Assembly: GCA_016463225.1 (NCBI GenBank)
Contig: JAEMRT010000018.1
Location: 1 to 64,000 of the forward strand
Direction: 5' to 3'
Origin: Sphingopyxis sp.
GTDB taxonomy: Bacteria; Pseudomonadota; Alphaproteobacteria; Sphingomonadales; Sphingomonadaceae
Length of the DNA: 64,000 bases
This document shows positions 26,525 to 33,296 of this stretch, piece after piece; within the stretch, counting starts at the first letter, position 1, and each line of letters begins with the position of its first letter. The notes below the pieces were generated by a model. The model made no database searches, had not been told where the DNA came from, and worked only from the letters and a program-made list of their open reading frames with translations. Both the position numbers and the translations under genes were made by a program.

Positions 26525-27310
26525 ATGCTGCCGATGACCGCTCGCAGAGTTCATTTCGCCGGAGCCTTGCTGCTCGCAACATGCGCGGCCTGCGCACCGA
26601 TTGAGCCGCCAAATATTGGCCCGTTTGCACCGCCCGAGCCACAGGTGCTGGTCGTCGGGGAGATACATGGAACGCAAGAAGCTCCTGCTTGGTTCGAAAA
26701 GGAAGTCCGCCGTCTCGCCGTCGACGGCAGACGTCTTAGCGTAGGACTTGAGCTCTCGAATGCCGATCTTGCGTCGGCGTGCCCTGCATTAGCAGCACGG
26801 AGTGCGCAAGGACGGTGGTTCGATGACGTCCAGGACGGGCGCACAAGTCAGTCAATGGCGGGCCTTGCCTGTGCGCTGACCAAGCTTCAGGACGAACGAA
26901 AGATCAAGCTGTTTGCTCTAGTAGACGACAGCAAGCCCTTGCCGCGAGCTCAACGATACGCTGGAGTCATACGCGAAAATCTGACCACGCCCGGCTCGAC
27001 CGCGCTTGTCCTTGCGGGCAATTTGCACGCCCGACATGTTCCATCGTCAATGACCGGGATCTTGGAGACTGCGGGGATCTCTGTTCGGACCGTGACGGTC
27101 TCCTCAGCCGCGACCGGAAAAGCATGGACTTGCAATCAGGACAGTACGTGCGGCGTAGCGCCAATTGATAGCCTATTCTGCCCGGTAACTAACAGCAATC
27201 GTAGATATCCGGAATATATCGCCGATGTCAGCGGTCGTTGGAACTATTGCCTCGTTTTCCCTACACTGACACCGTCGTTGCCCTTGGCGAATAGAATTGT
27301 CCCTCAATAG
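26525..27310 (+). CDS. ChaN/EreA-like lipoprotein 2 of the RiPP locus
   Basis: A 261-residue predicted lipoprotein, paralogous to the product of 24918-25916. The signal peptide with a lipobox ends in LLLATC (Cys20) or AAC (Cys23). The motifs VVGEIHGTQEAP (GEIHGT 45-50) and LVLAGNLHAR (GNLHAR 165-170) repeat the paralogue's pattern, as does the KAWTC cysteine segment. The C-terminus has further cysteines (TCG, LFC, NYC). Two His-motif lipoproteins in one RiPP locus suggest one partner per precursor. Function is inferred only from context. Confidence 0.7.
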   Translation: MLPMTARRVHFAGALLLATCAACAPIEPPNIGPFAPPEPQVLVVGEIHGTQEAPAWFEKEVRRLAVDGRRLSVGLELSNADLASACPALAARSAQGRWFDDVQDGRTSQSMAGLACALTKLQDERKIKLFALVDDSKPLPRAQRYAGVIRENLTTPGSTALVLAGNLHARHVPSSMTGILETAGISVRTVTVSSAATGKAWTCNQDSTCGVAPIDSLFCPVTNSNRRYPEYIADVSGRWNYCLVFPTLTPSLPLANRIVPQ

Positions 27311-27339
27311 GCGCCGCGATTTCGTTCGCTGCAAAATGC

Positions 27340-27391
27340 TTCCGTATTGGATTTATTTCCGTATTGACAACACTTTGACCGAAAGTAAATC
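27340..27391 (+). promoter_or_regulatory. Candidate promoter of precursor B with direct repeat
   Basis: TTGACA (27364-27369) and TAAATC (27386-27391) are spaced 16 bases apart, a plausible sigma-70-like promoter. The sequence TTCCGTATTG occurs twice, 17 bases apart (27340 and 27357), and the second copy overlaps the -35 box, as an operator might. Confidence 0.4.
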
Positions 27392-27455
27392 AAGGCGCTG
27401 CGGCTTTAAGCTGGCTGCATAACCAAGGGTGCCATTTTAGAGGGATTCTTTGCAA

Positions 27456-27647
27456 ATGACCGATACGTCACGAATATTGAGCCGTCGAACCGCCGGACGT
27501 GAACTGACCGATTCCGAAATCTCAAAGATCGCAGGGAGCGGCGGCTTTAGTCTTCCCGGAACCTTCAGCCCCGATTCCATGACCTATGTGGGCTCGGAAG
27601 GGAACGTCAAATATTATGAACCCGATGACTGCACGTCCGACATGTGA
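27456..27647 (+). CDS. RiPP precursor peptide B (graspetide-like)
   Basis: A 63-residue peptide (65 if the TTG at 27450 is used; AGAGGG lies upstream of both). The leader segment RELTDSEISKIAGS mirrors that of precursor A, with Ile at -4, Ile -7, Glu -8 and Leu -12 from a Gly-Ser site. The predicted core therefore also starts GGF (GGFSLPGTF). It is rich in Ser/Thr (Thr36, Ser38, Ser41, Thr43, Ser47, Thr60, Ser61) and Asp/Glu (Asp40, Glu48, Glu55, Asp57, Asp58, Asp62). A segment TYVGSEGNVKYYE resembles TNIPNSEAWKYD of precursor A. The next gene is ATP-grasp ligase B. Confidence 0.78.
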   Translation: MTDTSRILSRRTAGRELTDSEISKIAGSGGFSLPGTFSPDSMTYVGSEGNVKYYEPDDCTSDM

Positions 27648-27655
27648 AGTGAACG

Positions 27656-27684
27656 GCAGTCTCCGGGATTGATCCGGAGACTGC
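27656..27684 (+). promoter_or_regulatory. Perfect 11-bp hairpin between precursor B and ligase B
   Basis: GCAGTCTCCGG and CCGGAGACTGC pair perfectly around a seven-base loop, 9 bases after the precursor stop. No T-run follows, so it is not a classic terminator. The 3' arm contains GGAG, the best ribosome site for the ligase gene, so the hairpin could hide it and limit ligase translation unless opened by coupling. Confidence 0.6.
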
Positions 27685-28812
27685 TTGCAGTTGAGTTCTC
27701 ACTTGAAAAAAATACTAATTCTTTCCCACAAAGGCGACTATCACGCGGCTGCTGTTTCTTGGGCATTGGCCCATTTGGACATAGAGGCCACGATCTGGTG
27801 TTTGGCGGACCTCCCTGATTATGGAACGATTTCGATCTTGTTCGAAGACGGCGGTGTCAGGACGACCCTGACAAATCGAAGCTTACAGATTGCGCTCGAT
27901 GATTTCGGATTTGTCTGGAACCGGCGTATCGAGAAGCCAGCCGCACCGCCAGCAAGTCACCCTGACGACATAGATGTCATCGAAAAGCAAAATCTTCATT
28001 TCATAAACGCGTTCCGCGGCACGGCATCAATAGCGATACCAACGACAAATCCAGTCATTTTCCAGGATCAGGCGAACTTCAAATCCGTTCAGCTTGAGAA
28101 AGCTCTTGAAGCTGGGCTGAATGTCAAGCCAACAATCATCTCGAACAATTTCGACGATGTCGTTCTCTTCCAGCGGCGCCACGGAGCGGTGATTCATAAA
28201 CCATTGAAGTTCCATGGTTGGCGCGAAGAGGGCCGTGTGTTCGGCGCTTACACAGCGGCGACGCCGGGTCTGACCGAAGAAGATCGCTTTTCGGTGGAGG
28301 CTGTCCCACTGATCTACCAAACGCTGGTCGATGCGGCGTATGAAGTTCGGCTCGTCTGTTTCGGCGATCATTTTGTCGCGTGCGGCTTCAAAGATCGGTC
28401 TGGGGATAGGAATGTCGATCTTCGGAAAAGCCTGCATGAGCACGCCGTAGAATATTTCGATGTCGAAGTGCCCGAAGGCACCCTCGCTAATTGCCGGAAA
28501 TATATGCGTTCGATGGGATTGAGTTACGGCGCATTCGACTTTCTCATCGACCAAGAGGGAGCGTGGTGGTTTCTCGAGTGCAATGAATCCGGACAATTTC
28601 TCTACCTCGAAGCGGTGCGGCCGCAGGTTCCTGCCCTTCGTACCTTCTGCTTCTGGATTTCCGAGGTGATAGGCGCTGCAATTGATCGCACCGATCCGCG
28701 CCTCGCTGCTTTGAGCATCACTGCATTTGAAGATGCCGGAGGGCGCGATCTTGCGCGCAAGATGACCGAGCACAACAAGCAGGTCAATGTTCCCCTTGCG
28801 GCGCAATCGTGA
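27685..28812 (+). CDS. MvdC/MvdD-like ATP-grasp peptide ligase B
   Basis: A 375-residue ATP-grasp ligase, a divergent paralogue of ligase A. KKILILSHKGDYHAAAV begins the first domain, FVWNRRI (residues 76-82) matches the VWNRR segment of MvdC/MvdD, QANFKSVQLEKALEAGLNV (129-147) the substrate-adjacent helix, HKPLKFHGW (171-179) the nucleotide site, and FLECNESGQFLYLE (296-309) the Mg-binding end. It probably crosslinks precursor B. The start is unclear: TTG codons at 27685, 27691 and 27703 are all possible and no ATG is suitable. Confidence 0.85.
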   Translation: MQLSSHLKKILILSHKGDYHAAAVSWALAHLDIEATIWCLADLPDYGTISILFEDGGVRTTLTNRSLQIALDDFGFVWNRRIEKPAAPPASHPDDIDVIEKQNLHFINAFRGTASIAIPTTNPVIFQDQANFKSVQLEKALEAGLNVKPTIISNNFDDVVLFQRRHGAVIHKPLKFHGWREEGRVFGAYTAATPGLTEEDRFSVEAVPLIYQTLVDAAYEVRLVCFGDHFVACGFKDRSGDRNVDLRKSLHEHAVEYFDVEVPEGTLANCRKYMRSMGLSYGAFDFLIDQEGAWWFLECNESGQFLYLEAVRPQVPALRTFCFWISEVIGAAIDRTDPRLAALSITAFEDAGGRDLARKMTEHNKQVNVPLAAQS

Positions 28813-29112
28813 CTGTTTCCTGCACGCCGCCGGTTTCGCGCGGGTGCGACAGAATGTATTAGTCCCGATGATGACCGCGGACTTCTGACGCTCTGACTTT
28901 CTCACCGAGTTCCGGCGTCAAAATGGGGAATATGACTGCCAAACCCGCTGCTCGAAATCACCAAGCCACCGAGTAAGATGTCCGCCCGGCCGGTACTGTG
29001 CAATCGGAGCACGGCTCCGCGCGACGGATTTGACGTCTTGGTCAGTCGTTATTGGCCAAAATGCGGTATTCACTTCGTTATAGTGGTAGACCCAGCTCGC
29101 GGTTTGTTTGGA
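28813..29112. other. 300-bp intergenic stretch after the RiPP locus
   Basis: No open frame with coding character, hairpin with T-run, or repeat is apparent. It separates the plus-strand RiPP locus from the minus-strand integrase unit. Confidence 0.5.
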
Positions 29113-29409
29113 TTATCCTCCCGCCCCTTCGGAGGCCAACATCACGGTTAGAATGCCGAACGGTGATGAAGGATTGCTAGCACCAAAGTCATAAACAAGC
29201 TCATCGCCATCGAATGCCATGGCCAGGCACGTCCCGAAGAGGTCAAAAGACCTGGGTGTCTCGGCTCCAAGGTGCCAACCGCCCATTTCCGACGCAATGA
29301 TGTCGGTAATCGCGCCTCTGAGTTGAGGGAGGTTGAAGTCGGGCAGCGACCGAACACTCTCGGTCACTATGAAATTGTCGAATGGTTCATATTTGGGGCG
29401 CTCCCTCAT
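29113..29409 (-). CDS. Hypothetical protein coupled to integrase, DUF3768-like C-terminus
   Basis: A 98-residue protein whose ATG overlaps the integrase stop (ATGA), so it is translated with integrase. The N-terminal two thirds is unrecognised. The end, FGILTVMLASE, resembles the DUF3768 protein at 9663-10031 (RLLTVMLAAEY), and the DNA there is also similar (both contain GCCAACATCACGGT). It may be a partner or control factor of the recombinase, or a truncated and diverged DUF3768 member. Confidence 0.55.
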   Translation of the reverse strand: MRERPKYEPFDNFIVTESVRSLPDFNLPQLRGAITDIIASEMGGWHLGAETPRSFDLFGTCLAMAFDGDELVYDFGASNPSSPFGILTVMLASEGAGG

Positions 29410-30788
29410 CTGACGGCTTTGCCCGCGTGCGCTAACAGCGCCTCGCGCTGTTCTTCATTCAGAGGCGCGTTCGCTTCCAGCGCCTCTAACGCTGCTGCAA
29501 GGATCTCAGCTCCGTCGCTCACATCGTTTTCTTTGGGGTTCAGAAGATCCGTTGCCCATAGCGCAAGTGCGCGCCTTTTCTCCGCGCCATAGCCATACAG
29601 ATCATAGCTCGCCCGTAGACCCTTGATGGCATGTCCGAGCACCATTTCTGCCACATGGGCATCGACCTCGAGCCGGGAGAGATGGGTGCGCACCGATCGA
29701 CGAAAATCGTGAAGCGCAAATCGCGGTATCGGTCCGCCGAGGATTTTCTCAGCATTCTTATGCAACTGGTCAATGATTTTGCGCGGCACGCCGGCGATGG
29801 GCTTTTCGCCGTTTGTGGTCGAGAGCATGAAGTCGCCTTCATTCCATCGGGTCAGCGACTGAATCACGGATATCGCCTCAATAGGAAGGCAAACAAGGAA
29901 ATGGCGACCGGACTTGTAGTGTTCGGGTGGAACGATCAACTCCGCCTTTTGCACATTGAGCCAAGGCCAGCGCGCGGCGCATATCTCCATCTCGCGGCAA
30001 CCAGTGAGCATCAGTAGCCGGACCGCTTGGCCCCACGGCTCCCGCATGTCATTTGCTGCCGCCCAAACGGCACGGGCTTCATTCATGCTGAGATACCGTT
30101 GACGAGTCCCGAGTTTCGGAGCTTTCACCTTGGCGAAGGGGTTCGCCTTTGCTCGGCGTTCATCAATCCCCCATTGGAAAAGCAACGAACCCCACTTGCG
30201 CACTTCATTTGCGGCTCCGTGGCGCCGTACCGTAATGCCGGTGTCTGGGTCCGGGATCCCCCTCGCTATCTTGTCGATCAACGCTTTTGCGTCGCTGTCC
30301 GTAACACCGCCCGCTGGCTTTTCGCGCCATGCCGAAACGATATGTCGATTGAGCATCCATTTCGCATTGCGCCAAGATCGCATTGATCGTTCGGCATAGG
30401 CCACATAATCATCGACCAGTGCTGCGACGGTATCCCTCTTGTCGACGGCATTCTCTTCGAAGTCGGCCAGCGGATTCCTGCCCGCCGCGGCGTCGTCTGA
30501 ATAAGCAGCCGCCTTCCGCCGCGCTTCCTTGATCGGCACATCGGGATAAGTTCCGAGACCTACTCGGTGATAGCGACTGCCGTTGAGCTTTGTCCCGCGC
30601 TCCGTGATCCCGCCTTCGCCGCGAACCCTGAACCTAAATGTCCACGTCGGGCGCCCACGAGGGCCGACACGCAAGGTCAACCCATCAACCGTTCCATCCT
30701 TCAGTTCGACGCGCTCGCTGGGTGGGTGATCCAGCAAAGCGCGCAAGCGGACGTCGGTCAGTTTCCTATTCGCGGCGCGTGTCGTCAT
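29406..30788 (-). CDS. int: Tyrosine integrase of the element
   Basis: A 460-residue phage P4-like integrase. It has an N-terminal arm-binding domain (residues about 1-110, VDGLTLRVGPRGRPTWTFRF), a core-binding SAM-like domain (about 118-215), and a catalytic domain with Arg in MLTGCREMEI, HDFRRSVRTH, HAIKGL and the nucleophile Tyr in ASYDLYGY. All active-site residues appear intact. The gene reads away from the right attachment site, as usual for tRNA-targeting elements. The 160 bases between its start and the attR repeat hold its promoter and the 20-bp arm-type repeat. It should catalyse integration at tRNA-Gly and, with the AlpA-like protein, excision. Confidence 0.93.
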   Translation of the reverse strand: MTTRAANRKLTDVRLRALLDHPPSERVELKDGTVDGLTLRVGPRGRPTWTFRFRVRGEGGITERGTKLNGSRYHRVGLGTYPDVPIKEARRKAAAYSDDAAAGRNPLADFEENAVDKRDTVAALVDDYVAYAERSMRSWRNAKWMLNRHIVSAWREKPAGGVTDSDAKALIDKIARGIPDPDTGITVRRHGAANEVRKWGSLLFQWGIDERRAKANPFAKVKAPKLGTRQRYLSMNEARAVWAAANDMREPWGQAVRLLMLTGCREMEICAARWPWLNVQKAELIVPPEHYKSGRHFLVCLPIEAISVIQSLTRWNEGDFMLSTTNGEKPIAGVPRKIIDQLHKNAEKILGGPIPRFALHDFRRSVRTHLSRLEVDAHVAEMVLGHAIKGLRASYDLYGYGAEKRRALALWATDLLNPKENDVSDGAEILAAALEALEANAPLNEEQREALLAHAGKAVR

Positions 30789-30798
30789 GAGAAATCCT

Positions 30799-30818
30799 AA
30801 TTGGGGCCAGATTGGGGT
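30799..30818 (+). repeat. Right copy of 20-bp candidate integrase arm-type site
   Basis: Identical to 4402-4421 and in the same orientation. It sits 10 bases before the integrase start (on the other strand) and 133 bases inside attR, so integrase binding here could also repress int. Confidence 0.6.
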
Positions 30819-30951
30819 ACAGAATGAGTCGGCTTCGGGCGCTCGTCAGCGAACGCCAACGACCATCTGCGAACTGAAAACAATGAAATATCAATTACTT
30901 GATGTTAGTTAGCGTATTGCAGCGATACGCGGCGGACGCAATGCCCCAAAG

Positions 30952-30999
30952 TTGCCAAGGTTGGGGTCGAGGGTTCGAATCCCTTCGCCCGCTCCAGTT
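30952..30999 (+). repeat. attR: right copy of 48-bp direct repeat (orphan tRNA-Gly 3' end)
   Basis: Exact copy of 4292-4339: the 3' part of tRNA-Gly with CCA but no 5' half. It marks the original 3' end of the tRNA gene, pushed away by integration. Chromosomal sequence resumes at 31000. Confidence 0.95.
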
Positions 31000-31382
31000 T
31001 TCTCGACATATCATGGTATTCCGCCCCCTCTGGGGAGGCGGTGCACATCGGCCGCCGGTTGCGCGATCACGACGCTCGCCGATGCGCTGGGTATGGAAAC
31101 GTTGGCCGAGGGGGCAAGGACGCGGTGCAGGCCGAACCCGACCAGCATCGACTGAGCGCAGAACCGCCGCAGTCTGACGGCGCGCGGCCTTACAAAGCGG
31201 CCGACATCCCCCATATGCAAGCGATGCCGCTGGACCGTGCCGCGTCGTAACGTGGCGGGCCAACTGTCGGGCATTGTCTCCTGTCGATCAAAATGGCTTT
31301 GGTTGGGTTTTCCGGGACAGGAAAATGATCGCGCATCCGGTGGGCTGACAGCCCGGGTGGGCGATCCGAAAGGCATGCCCTC
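31000..31382. other. 383-bp region between attR and the glycosyltransferase gene
   Basis: Chromosomal sequence originally downstream of tRNA-Gly. Several frames are open because of high GC but none has a ribosome site or recognisable domain. It probably contains the promoter for the glycosyltransferase gene. Confidence 0.5.
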
Positions 31383-32297
31383 ATGATCGGCTATTTCATC
31401 CTCCTCCACCGCTTTCCCGAACAGTTCAAACGGATGTTCCGCGCCGTTTATGCGCCCGGCAACAGCTATGTGATCCATGTCGACAAAAGCTCGGGCGCTG
31501 AATTCGCCGCCGACATCGCCGAATTCCTCAAACCCTATCAGGGCGTCGCGATCATCGAATCGAAAAAGGCGCTGTGGGGCGGCTATAGTCTGGTCGACGC
31601 CGAGCTCCGCGGCATGGCCAAATTGCTGGCGATGAGCAGCAGCTGGACGCACTATATCAACCTCAGCGGCCAGGATTTCCCGCTGAAATCGCAAGCCTAT
31701 GTCCGTGACTTCCTGCGCGCCCACCCGCGCCGCCAATATATCCGCGCGCTTGACCAGCGCGCGATCCGGCCCGACACGCTCAACCGCGTCAGCCATATGT
31801 TTGTCGAGGCGCTCGGGCGGATGTTCCGCACCCGCCTGCCGCGCGCTTTCCTGAAGGGCGTAACGCCGTTTATCGGCACGCAGTGGAAGGTCGTGACGCG
31901 CAGTTTCTGCCAGTTTGCGGTCCATCACCCGAGCGCCGAGCGCTTCAAGGCCTTTTATCGCCGCAGCTTCATTCCCGACGAGGCGTTTTTCCAGACGCTG
32001 ATGATGAACAGCCCCAATCAGGGCGAAGTGATGAACGACGATCTGCGCACGATCGACTGGGTGCCCGATGGCGACATCAAGCTGCGCCCGCGCACCTTCG
32101 TGACCGCCGACGCGCTGCGCCTGACGCTCAGCCCCGACCTGTTTGCGCGCAAGTTCGACCTGGACGAGGATGCGGTGATTTTTGATGTGCTTGAAGCGCA
32201 TCTGAAAACGCCGGCGGCGATGGACTATGTCGGCGATATGGCCATCAAGCCGTCCAGGCCGCGCGCCAAACCAATCGAGGCCCTGACGTCGAGCTGA
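31383..32297 (+). CDS. Core-2/I-branching (GT14-like) beta-glycosyltransferase
   Basis: A 304-residue enzyme of the GT14-like branching beta-1,6-N-acetylglucosaminyltransferase family. Typical landmarks are YVIHVDKSS near residue 30 (nucleotide-sugar site), WGGYSLVDAELRGM (donor region), THYINLSGQDFPLKS (acceptor region), and FIPDEAFFQTLMMNS with the catalytic Glu (residues about 198-212). There is no signal peptide, so it acts in the cytoplasm, probably on a surface polysaccharide or lipid-linked sugar. The frame starts at the first Met of the domain, MIGYFILLHRF. No polysaccharide genes surround it. Confidence 0.85.
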   Translation: MIGYFILLHRFPEQFKRMFRAVYAPGNSYVIHVDKSSGAEFAADIAEFLKPYQGVAIIESKKALWGGYSLVDAELRGMAKLLAMSSSWTHYINLSGQDFPLKSQAYVRDFLRAHPRRQYIRALDQRAIRPDTLNRVSHMFVEALGRMFRTRLPRAFLKGVTPFIGTQWKVVTRSFCQFAVHHPSAERFKAFYRRSFIPDEAFFQTLMMNSPNQGEVMNDDLRTIDWVPDGDIKLRPRTFVTADALRLTLSPDLFARKFDLDEDAVIFDVLEAHLKTPAAMDYVGDMAIKPSRPRAKPIEALTSS

Positions 32298-32321
32298 AAA
32301 AGCCGCCGGGCTGAAACAGCA

Positions 32322-32351
32322 AGGGCTCCGCCGATGGTTCGGCGGAGCCCT
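32322..32351. terminator. Bidirectional hairpin terminator
   Basis: AGGGCTCCGCCG pairs with CGGCGGAGCCCT (12 bp, perfect, six-base loop) between the convergent glycosyltransferase and HU genes. On the minus strand a second short stem (AGCC/GGCT) followed by TTTTTC lies just beyond it. Confidence 0.75.
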
Positions 32352-32376
32352 GCGCGCGGCGATGAGCCGAAATGGA

Positions 32377-32652
32377 TTAGCCGTTCAGGCGATCCTTGAC
32401 GGCCTTGGCCGGACCAAAGGTCAGCTTCTTGGCGGCCTTGATCTGGATCGTCGCGCCGGTCGAAGGATTGCGGCCTTCGCGCGCCGGGGTGGCCTTGACC
32501 TTGAACTTGCCAAAGCCGTTGACCGAAACTTCGTCGCCCTTGGCGGCGGCATCACCGATCGCGGCGAAGACGGCATCGACGGCCTTGCGTCCGTCGGCTT
32601 TGCTCAGGTCCAGCGACGCGGCGACGGCGTCCGACAGTTCGGCGTGGTTCAT
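32377..32652 (-). CDS. HU-family nucleoid DNA-binding protein
   Basis: A 91-residue HU/IHF-type protein. MNHAELSDAVAASLDLSKAD is the N-terminal helix pair and VSVNGFGKFKVK with GRNPSTGATI is the beta-arm region. In the arm, the PxTGxxI-type sequence GRNPSTGATIQIKAAK is typical of HU. It dimerises and bends DNA, shaping the nucleoid. AGGAGAG precedes the ATG at 32652. It is monocistronic, with a terminator downstream. Confidence 0.94.
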   Translation of the reverse strand: MNHAELSDAVAASLDLSKADGRKAVDAVFAAIGDAAAKGDEVSVNGFGKFKVKATPAREGRNPSTGATIQIKAAKKLTFGPAKAVKDRLNG

Positions 32653-32765
32653 AAATTCTCTCCTGGTTTCGGTCGGGCGATTCCCGGCCAATGCGCTGCC
32701 ATAGCCGCATGATACGGCGTTCGCCAAGTCCCGGTTTTACGGGGGCTCGATGCGCGAAATCGCGC

Positions 32766-33296
32766 CTATTGGGGCTGCGGCGGCGCTTTGAGCGTCAGCG
32801 GTAGTCCCGCGGTCAGCAAGACGACCTCGGCGGCGACGGCTGCGATCGCCTGATTGAGCCGCCCGGCAGCGTCTCCAAAGCGCCGCGCCAGCGCGTTGGC
32901 GGGGACGATTCCCAGCCCGACTTCATTGGAAACGACAAGGATATGCCCCATGAACCCGTTGATTGTATGACATAATTCTGCCTCAGCCCGGTCGATGTCG
33001 GCATCGGCGAGGATCAGGTTCGACAGCCAGAGCGTCAGGCAGTCGACCAGCACCACCGCGTCGGGGGCGCTGAGCCTGTCGAGGACCGCGGGCAGGTCGC
33101 GCGGCGCCTCGACCGTCCGCCAGCTCGTGTCGCGGTCGGCCTGATGCCGCGCGATGCGGCTGCGCATTTCTTCGTCGAACGCTTCGGCGGTTGCGACAAA
33201 GTGATGGCGACCCGCGATCTTTTCGGCGCGCACCTGTGCGTAACGGCTTTTGCCCGACCGCGCGCCGCCCAGGACGAAGAGGCTGCTTCGGCTCAT
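32766..33296 (-). CDS. cobU: Bifunctional adenosylcobinamide kinase / adenosylcobinamide-phosphate guanylyltransferase
   Basis: A 176-residue CobU/CobP enzyme: Walker A GGARSGKS (residues 10-17), [11 protein letters not shown] with the family AEA..DEEM segment, [12 protein letters not shown] and [11 protein letters not shown], all diagnostic. It phosphorylates adenosylcobinamide and attaches GMP during nucleotide-loop assembly of cobalamin. It is the last gene of the cobalamin operon and its ATG overlaps the cobQ stop (ATGA). Confidence 0.95.
   Translation of the reverse strand: MSRSSLFVLGGARSGKSRYAQVRAEKIAGRHHFVATAEAFDEEMRSRIARHQADRDTSWRTVEAPRDLPAVLDRLSAPDAVVLVDCLTLWLSNLILADADIDRAEAELCHTINGFMGHILVVSNEVGLGIVPANALARRFGDAAGRLNQAIAAVAAEVVLLTAGLPLTLKAPPQPQ

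Larger units (their letters stand above)
4292..30999. mobile_element. Integrative element inserted in tRNA-Gly(GCC), about 26.7 kb
   Basis: Bounded by exact 48-bp direct repeats (4292-4339 and 30952-30999), of which the left completes tRNA-Gly and the right is an orphan tRNA 3' end. A tyrosine integrase (29406-30788) lies beside the right end. An AlpA-type excisionase and a HUH-like Rep gene are at the left end, so excision would place int and xis on either side of attP. A 20-bp repeat occurs inside both ends. No conjugation (T4SS) or phage structural genes are visible, so it is best seen as a non-self-transmissible integrative element or island, perhaps mobilised by helpers. Cargo is described gene by gene. 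Confidence 0.9.

Noticed and set aside
4292-30999. Possibility of a prophage
   Set aside because: No capsid, terminase, tail or lysis genes and no conjugation genes are visible; only recombination and Rep-like functions are present.
30952-30999. A second functional tRNA-Gly
   Set aside because: Only the 3' part from the anticodon stem is present; the 5' half upstream does not fold into acceptor or D arms.
31011-32201. 396-residue minus-strand frame opposite the glycosyltransferase
   Set aside because: The opposite strand has clear GT14-like motifs; this frame has none.
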